A DNA stretch of 64,000 nucleotides from CAZMCH01 sp964564735 (GTDB taxonomy: Bacteria; Poribacteria; DTPJ01): contig CAZMCH010000003.1 of NCBI GenBank assembly GCA_964564735.1, positions 33,192-97,191 of the forward strand, in the 5' to 3' direction. Below, one piece after another: positions 60,454-64,000 of the stretch. Under the pieces are notes generated by a model. That model saw only the letters and a program-made list of their open reading frames with translations. It searched no databases and was not told where the DNA came from. Every line of letters starts with the position of its first letter. Positions within the stretch are counted from its first letter, which is position 1. The position numbers and the translations under genes are program-made.

Positions 60454-60819
60454 ATGTTATCAAGTAATATATTTGGAAGTCCTTTGATACCGATACCTGA
60501 ACCATCGAGGATTCCAGATCCTAAACCCATAGAACAACCAAAAGCTATGCCTGTTTCCTTTCCTGTGGAGAGTCCACAAATTATTAATGTCCCTTTGGCT
60601 ATTGCCCAACCGTCTCAATTGCCAATGCCAGCGATAATTCCTCAACCGAGACAATTACCAGAACCAGCACCAATCCAAAGTTTTAGCATAATAAATAATC
60701 CTATTCCTATTCCTCAGGCATCCGTATTACCCGAACCTAAGCCGATTCCACAACCAAAACCAATATCAGAACCATCTGTTATATCAAGCCCATCTATCTT
60801 GCCTACGAGGATTGTATAA
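60454..60819 (+). CDS. Proline-rich hexapeptide-repeat protein (18 units)
   Basis: 121 residues composed almost wholly of a six-residue repeat x-x-[ILMV]-x-x-P, typically x-x-I-P-x-P (for example SRIPDP, SQLPMP, SVLPEP). Aliphatic residues occur at 14, 20, 26 and every sixth position to 116, 18 of 18. Pro ends 14 of the 18 units. Codons differ between units, so this is old and kept by selection rather than a fresh DNA repeat. N5, F7, G8 and S-P at the start match the protein at 56620. There is no signal peptide, Cys or charged core. A strong promoter and an AGGAGG site suggest high expression. The ATG at 60454 fits. Function unknown; a structural rod or assembly tag is one idea. Confidence 0.8.
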   Translation: MLSSNIFGSPLIPIPEPSRIPDPKPIEQPKAMPVSFPVESPQIINVPLAIAQPSQLPMPAIIPQPRQLPEPAPIQSFSIINNPIPIPQASVLPEPKPIPQPKPISEPSVISSPSILPTRIV

Positions 60820-60841
60820 CCTAACAATAGAATCAAATCGG

Positions 60842-60870
60842 TTGACAATGCTATACTATGATTGTATAAT
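60842..60870 (+). promoter_or_regulatory. Perfect consensus promoter for the thiamin gene ThiD2
   Basis: TTGACA (60842-60847), exactly 17 bases, TATAAT (60865-60870). Initiation near 60877 fits a start at 60925 and excludes the longer frame starting at 60862. Confidence 0.85.
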
Positions 60871-60924
60871 TCTAGCGATACTCCTTGCCATAAATATTTT
60901 CATATACAAACATGGTATTTTAGT

Positions 60925-61350
60925 ATGAAAAATGTGCTTCGGATAATTGATGCAAATCTTAATCGGAGTCGAGAAGGATTGCGTGTCGCTGAAGAACTTG
61001 CTAGGTTTGTGCTTAACAATGCCAATCTCGCATCTCAGATGAAGTCCGCAAGACATGAGATCACACTAATCGCTAGACAATTGCCAATTAGTGATTCAGA
61101 TTTTCTCTTGGCTCGTGATAGTATAAGTGACGTAGGTGCTGAGTTAAATTCTGAATCAGAAGATACTCGCATTAATTTATCACAAATTGCTATTGCAAAT
61201 ATAAGAAGGGCGGAAGAGTCTATGAGAGTTCTGGAGGAATTATCAAAGCTTTATTCTTCTGACGTTGCATTAGAATTTAAAAGGTTGAGATTTAGATTAT
61301 ATGAAATAGAAAAGCTAGTTTTGACAGAAATAATACAATATGAAAAATAG
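60925..61350 (+). CDS. ThiD2-family protein (HMP-phosphate kinase type)
   Basis: About 141 residues with the ThiD2/Thi-N signature 'VLRIIDANLNRSREGLRVAE' followed by 'ELARFVLNNANLASQMKSAR' and the second helical block 'NIRRAEESMRVLEELSKLY'. This family is often fused to ThiE and has been described as a dedicated hydroxymethylpyrimidine phosphate kinase. Here it stands alone next to thiC, so it would act one step after ThiC. The ATG at 60925 is set by the conserved start and the promoter. The ribosome site is weak. Confidence 0.78.
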   Translation: MKNVLRIIDANLNRSREGLRVAEELARFVLNNANLASQMKSARHEITLIARQLPISDSDFLLARDSISDVGAELNSESEDTRINLSQIAIANIRRAEESMRVLEELSKLYSSDVALEFKRLRFRLYEIEKLVLTEIIQYEK

Positions 61351-61445
61351 AGCTTTCAAAATATTTTGATGTGACTCAATATTATGAAATCATATTCATA
61401 AAAGAAATGTTTATTATTATAGAATTATATGAATAGATAAAACCA

Positions 61446-61458
61446 CACCTTGGAGGTG
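61446..61458 (+). promoter_or_regulatory. Tight hairpin over the thiC ribosome site
   Basis: CACCT (61446-61450) pairs with AGGTG (61454-61458) around a 3-base loop, covering the GGAGGTG Shine-Dalgarno of thiC. No TPP riboswitch (no CTGAGA-type core) is visible in the 115-base gap. Confidence 0.4.
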
Positions 61459-61465
61459 AAAAATC

Positions 61466-62758
61466 ATGACGCAGATAGAGTCGGCAAAGCTAGGTAAAAT
61501 AACTTCAGAGATGGAAGCAGTTGCTGATCAAGAGGGATTATCACCAGAGTATATAAGAGCTGGCATTGAACAAGGAACTGTCGTTATACCACATAATATA
61601 AGACGCAATGGAGTCAAACTATGTGGAATTGGGGCAGGTCTTAAAACGAAAATAAATGCAAATCTTGGCACTTCATCTGACGAACCAAGTCTGGAAAATG
61701 AGCTTCAAAAGCTTAAAATTGCTGTCAAATATGGTGCTGATGCAGTTATGGACCTTAGCACAGGTGGTGACCTTGATGCAATAAGAAGATACCTTATTGA
61801 TGAATCTCCCATTACCATTGGAAGTGTGCCAATATATAATGCTGCTGTTGAGGCAGTAAGAAATGAAAAATCTATTGTAGAAATGACCCCTGATGATATA
61901 TTTTGTGCTATTGAAAAGCATGTATCAGATGGGATTGACTTTATTACGGTTCATTGCGGAACTAATTTAGAGGTTTTGGGCAGATTACGTGAACAAGGTA
62001 GAGTCGCTGATGTAGTTAGCAGAGGCGGGGCATTTCTTATTGAGTGGATGATTTACAATGAACAAGAAAACCCTTTATATTCACAATTTGACCGTTTATT
62101 AGAAATAGCAAAAGAATATGACGTTACATTGAGTCTCGGCGATGGATTAAGACCCGGTTGTTTGGCTGATGCAACTGATAGACCTCAAATTCAAGAGCTA
62201 ATCATACTCGGTGAATTGGCATCTCGTTCCCGAAAAGCAGGTGTTCAAGCCATGATTGAAGGTCCAGGGCATGTTCCTATTAACGAGATTGAAGCGAACA
62301 TATTGCTAGAAAAAAAACTTTGTAATGGTGCGCCATTTTATGTGCTTGGACCTCTTGTAACTGATGTTGCACCGGGATATGATCATATAACATCCGCAAT
62401 TGGTGGGGCAATAGCAGGTAAAGCAGGTGCAGATTTTTTATGCTATGTTACTCCTGCAGAGCATCTTTGCTTGCCAACGCTTGATGATGTTCGAGAAGGG
62501 GTTATAGCCTCAAAGATAGCTGCTCATGTTGCTGATCTTGCAAAAGGAATTAAGTCTGCGCATGAATGGGATGCAAAGATGGGCAAGGCACGAAAAGAAC
62601 TGGATTGGACTGCTCAGTCAGAATTGTCTATTGATCCTGAATTGGTAACAGAAATAAGAGGAAAACACCCATCTTCTGATGACGAAGTTTGCACCATGTG
62701 CGGAAAATTCTGTGCAATGAAAGGTGTTAGAGAATATCTAGCAAATAGCCGAAAATAA
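61466..62758 (+). CDS. thiC: Phosphomethylpyrimidine synthase
   Basis: Radical SAM enzyme turning aminoimidazole ribotide into HMP phosphate. It has 'GTVVIPHNIRRNGVKLCGIG', 'AVMDLSTGGDLDAIRRYLI', 'FITVHCGTNLEVLGRLREQG', 'MIEGPGHVPINEIEANI' and the terminal iron-sulfur motif C-x2-C-x4-C in 'EVCTMCGKFCAMK'. At 430 residues it is the short bacterial/archaeal form without the long N-terminal domain. A GGAGGTG site precedes it. It pairs functionally with the ThiD2-like gene upstream. Confidence 0.97.
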   Translation: MTQIESAKLGKITSEMEAVADQEGLSPEYIRAGIEQGTVVIPHNIRRNGVKLCGIGAGLKTKINANLGTSSDEPSLENELQKLKIAVKYGADAVMDLSTGGDLDAIRRYLIDESPITIGSVPIYNAAVEAVRNEKSIVEMTPDDIFCAIEKHVSDGIDFITVHCGTNLEVLGRLREQGRVADVVSRGGAFLIEWMIYNEQENPLYSQFDRLLEIAKEYDVTLSLGDGLRPGCLADATDRPQIQELIILGELASRSRKAGVQAMIEGPGHVPINEIEANILLEKKLCNGAPFYVLGPLVTDVAPGYDHITSAIGGAIAGKAGADFLCYVTPAEHLCLPTLDDVREGVIASKIAAHVADLAKGIKSAHEWDAKMGKARKELDWTAQSELSIDPELVTEIRGKHPSSDDEVCTMCGKFCAMKGVREYLANSRK

Positions 62759-62762
62759 TAAA

Positions 62763-62893
62763 ATGAAATATGATATAACCACGAAATTAATTATAGGTAT
62801 GGCAAAAGAGGCTATATTGAAAAACTAGAGATGATAAAAGAAACAATTAGAAAAGCGTCAGAATTAGCCGAAATTGAGAAGCTACTTGATTAA
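62763..62893 (+). pseudogene. Possible relic of a Rpn/PD-(D/E)xK transposase-like gene
   Basis: 62763-62828 reads 'MKYDITTKLIIGMAKEAILK', and 62831-62893 reads 'MIKETIRKASELAEIEKLLD' in a different frame. The first resembles the start, and the second the end, of Rpn-family nuclease/transposase-like proteins. If so, the middle has been deleted. Both pieces are short and the call is weak. Confidence 0.3.
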
Positions 62894-62910
62894 TAGATAT
62901 TTATCGAAAA

Positions 62911-63573
62911 ATGAAAATATGTATACTTATACCGGGATATAATGAATCAAGAACTATTAGCCAAATCGTTAGTAATGCTCGTAAAGTGATTGATGATGTG
63001 GTTGTTGTGGACGATGGCTCAAAAGATAATACTGCACAATTGGCGCAAGACGCAGGGGCTACCGTCTTAAAACATGAAGTCAATAAAGGAAAAGGTGCAG
63101 CGCTTAAGACAGGATTTGACTATGTGATTAAAAACGGATATGAAGCTGTAATTACTATGGATAGCGACGGCCAACATGATCCTAATGACATTTATACATT
63201 TCTAAATGCCACTAATAAATTTAAGTCTGGTATAATTATTGGCTCACGAATGAATGACATATCAACTATGCCAGCGGTTAGAAAATGCACAAACAAGCTA
63301 ACGTCTTATGTAAATTCTACATTTGCACATCAAAGAATAGAGGACAGCCAATCGGGATTTCGCCTGATTACAACAGATGTGCTTAAAACAGTAAAGCTCG
63401 AAACTGATAGATTTGAAACAGAATCAGAGATACTCATAAAAGCATCAAAAGCTGGATTTAGAATAATATCTGTTCCAATAAAAACTATATATGGGGAAGA
63501 AAAAAGCAAAATACGACCAATAAAAGATACATTAACGTTTATTCGTTTGTTTTTCAGGAGTTTGCACTGGTGA
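62911..63573 (+). CDS. Glycosyltransferase family 2 (dolichyl-phosphate mannosyltransferase-like)
   Basis: 220 residues: 'KICILIPGYNESRTISQIVS', 'VVVDDGSKDNTAQLAQDAGA', 'AVITMDSDGQHDPNDIYTFL' (the D-S-D-G-Q-H-D-P metal site) and 'DSQSGFRLITTDVLK'. There are no C-terminal membrane segments, so it is the soluble DPM1 type. It probably glycosylates a polyprenyl or other lipid phosphate. Its TGA overlaps the GTG start of surE. Confidence 0.9.
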   Translation: MKICILIPGYNESRTISQIVSNARKVIDDVVVVDDGSKDNTAQLAQDAGATVLKHEVNKGKGAALKTGFDYVIKNGYEAVITMDSDGQHDPNDIYTFLNATNKFKSGIIIGSRMNDISTMPAVRKCTNKLTSYVNSTFAHQRIEDSQSGFRLITTDVLKTVKLETDRFETESEILIKASKAGFRIISVPIKTIYGEEKSKIRPIKDTLTFIRLFFRSLHW

Positions 63574-64000
63574 TAATATTAGTTACAAATGATGATGGTA
63601 TTAATGCAGAAGGGCTAAATGTTCTTGCAGATGCAATGAATGAAATAGGTGAAGTTTTTGTCATTGCACCAGATAGACAGAGAAGCGCAGTTGGAATGTC
63701 CATAACCCTTGAGCATCCATTAAGAGTAGAAAAGCTAGATGAAAGAAGGCTTTCTGTTAATGGTATGCCAACAGATTGTGTTCATCTTGCTATACATAAA
63801 TTAATGCAAGTTCCGCCAGATATTATTGTATCTGGAATAAATGATGGTCAAAATATTGGATATGATATATATCACTCAGGCACAGTTGCTGCTGCAATCA
63901 CAGGAACTATGTTTGGGATTCCGTCAATCGCTGTATCGTTAGCAATGAAAGATAACAAAGAAGGTAAAATATATTACGATACCGCTGCGCAAGTAGCAAA
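63570..64000 (+). CDS. surE: 5'/3'-nucleotidase SurE, truncated by window end
   Basis: It begins with GTG at 63570 (CAGGAG 9 bases upstream), overlapping the preceding stop, and is open to the end of the window. 'MIILVTNDDGINAEGLNVLA' holds the metal-binding Asp-Asp, 'IAPDRQRSAVGMSITLEHPL' the conserved Ser, and 'IIVSGINDGQNIGYDIYHSG' the S-G-I-N-x-G motif. About 143 of the usual about 250 residues are present. SurE removes phosphate from nucleoside monophosphates and is linked to stationary-phase survival. Confidence 0.96.
   Translation, partial: MIILVTNDDGINAEGLNVLADAMNEIGEVFVIAPDRQRSAVGMSITLEHPLRVEKLDERRLSVNGMPTDCVHLAIHKLMQVPPDIIVSGINDGQNIGYDIYHSGTVAAAITGTMFGIPSIAVSLAMKDNKEGKIYYDTAAQVA

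Noticed and set aside
60862..60924. Longer start for the ThiD2-like gene
   Set aside because: It would begin upstream of the -10 box of a perfect promoter, and the added residues are not part of the family.
61351..61465. TPP riboswitch upstream of thiC
   Set aside because: The conserved CTGAGA and related core elements are not present in the gap.

Overview
The window is about 64 kb of AT-rich bacterial DNA with ordinary bacterial promoters (TTGACA-17-TATAAT type), GGAGG ribosome sites and genes packed in operons. LPS/O-antigen-type polysaccharide genes, FtsX/LolD-like transport, a lipoprotein and a TonB-like N-terminus suggest a Gram-negative envelope. Three uroporphyrinogen-decarboxylase-like paralogues, a dockerin on a secreted protease, a FlgD-like C-terminal domain, a DUF350 protein and a sigma-factor/kelch fusion recall Candidatus Poribacteria or a neighbouring PVC/FCB lineage. 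That placement is an inference from gene families only.

Region 1 (1-25763) is one long plus-strand surface-polysaccharide locus. It holds at least eight glycosyltransferases, a polysaccharide deacetylase-like protein, AsnB, an O-antigen polymerase/ligase-like protein, an MBOAT plus SGNH-like pair, a nucleotidyltransferase, a GtrB-like GT2, a four-gene acyl-carrier cassette (hexapeptide acyltransferase, VOC, FkbH, ACP) and a final WecG/TagA enzyme. Two genes here are frameshifted. One of them is a broken copy of the intact membrane protein at 21995-23785.

Region 2 (25764-32803) starts with a 651-bp IS4-type relic that keeps both terminal repeats. It is followed by rplM-rpsI, purA, tRNA-Lys and tRNA-Glu, then a minus-strand operon (DUF350, amidohydrolase, UroD-like, esterase), and tRNA-Leu.

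Region 3 (32804-36472) is an accessory patch next to tRNA-Leu: an integrase tail, a small palindromic element, GCTACAA repeats, an ECF sigma factor fused through a membrane segment to a six-unit kelch region, and a decayed cNMP-binding/SpoIIE phosphatase gene.

Region 4 (36473-53780) holds a secreted zinc protease with cadherin-like and dockerin domains, a flavin reductase-mntP operon, and a minus-strand operon (tgt, DUF58, alcohol dehydrogenase, toxin-antitoxin, inositol monophosphatase). A 50-bp duplication of the phosphatase gene start flanks the toxin-antitoxin cassette. Next come a disulfide oxidoreductase operon, an M28 peptidase and an ABC transporter/lipoprotein/vWA operon.

Region 5 (53781-60853) is a defence and toxin-antitoxin zone: mazE with broken mazF, hicBA, DUF4145, a nuclease-like protein, a YgiT-type relic with an amber codon, and a DNA methyltransferase beside a collapsed restriction gene. 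It also contains two proteins that share an unusual xx[IL]xxP hexapeptide repeat, one driven by a near-consensus promoter. Region 6 (60842-64000) is thiamin synthesis (ThiD2-like, thiC), a GT2 and the start of surE.

The most notable items are the hexapeptide protein pair, the membrane-tethered sigma/kelch fusion, the toxin-antitoxin insertion with a duplicated gene start, and the high density of broken accessory genes.
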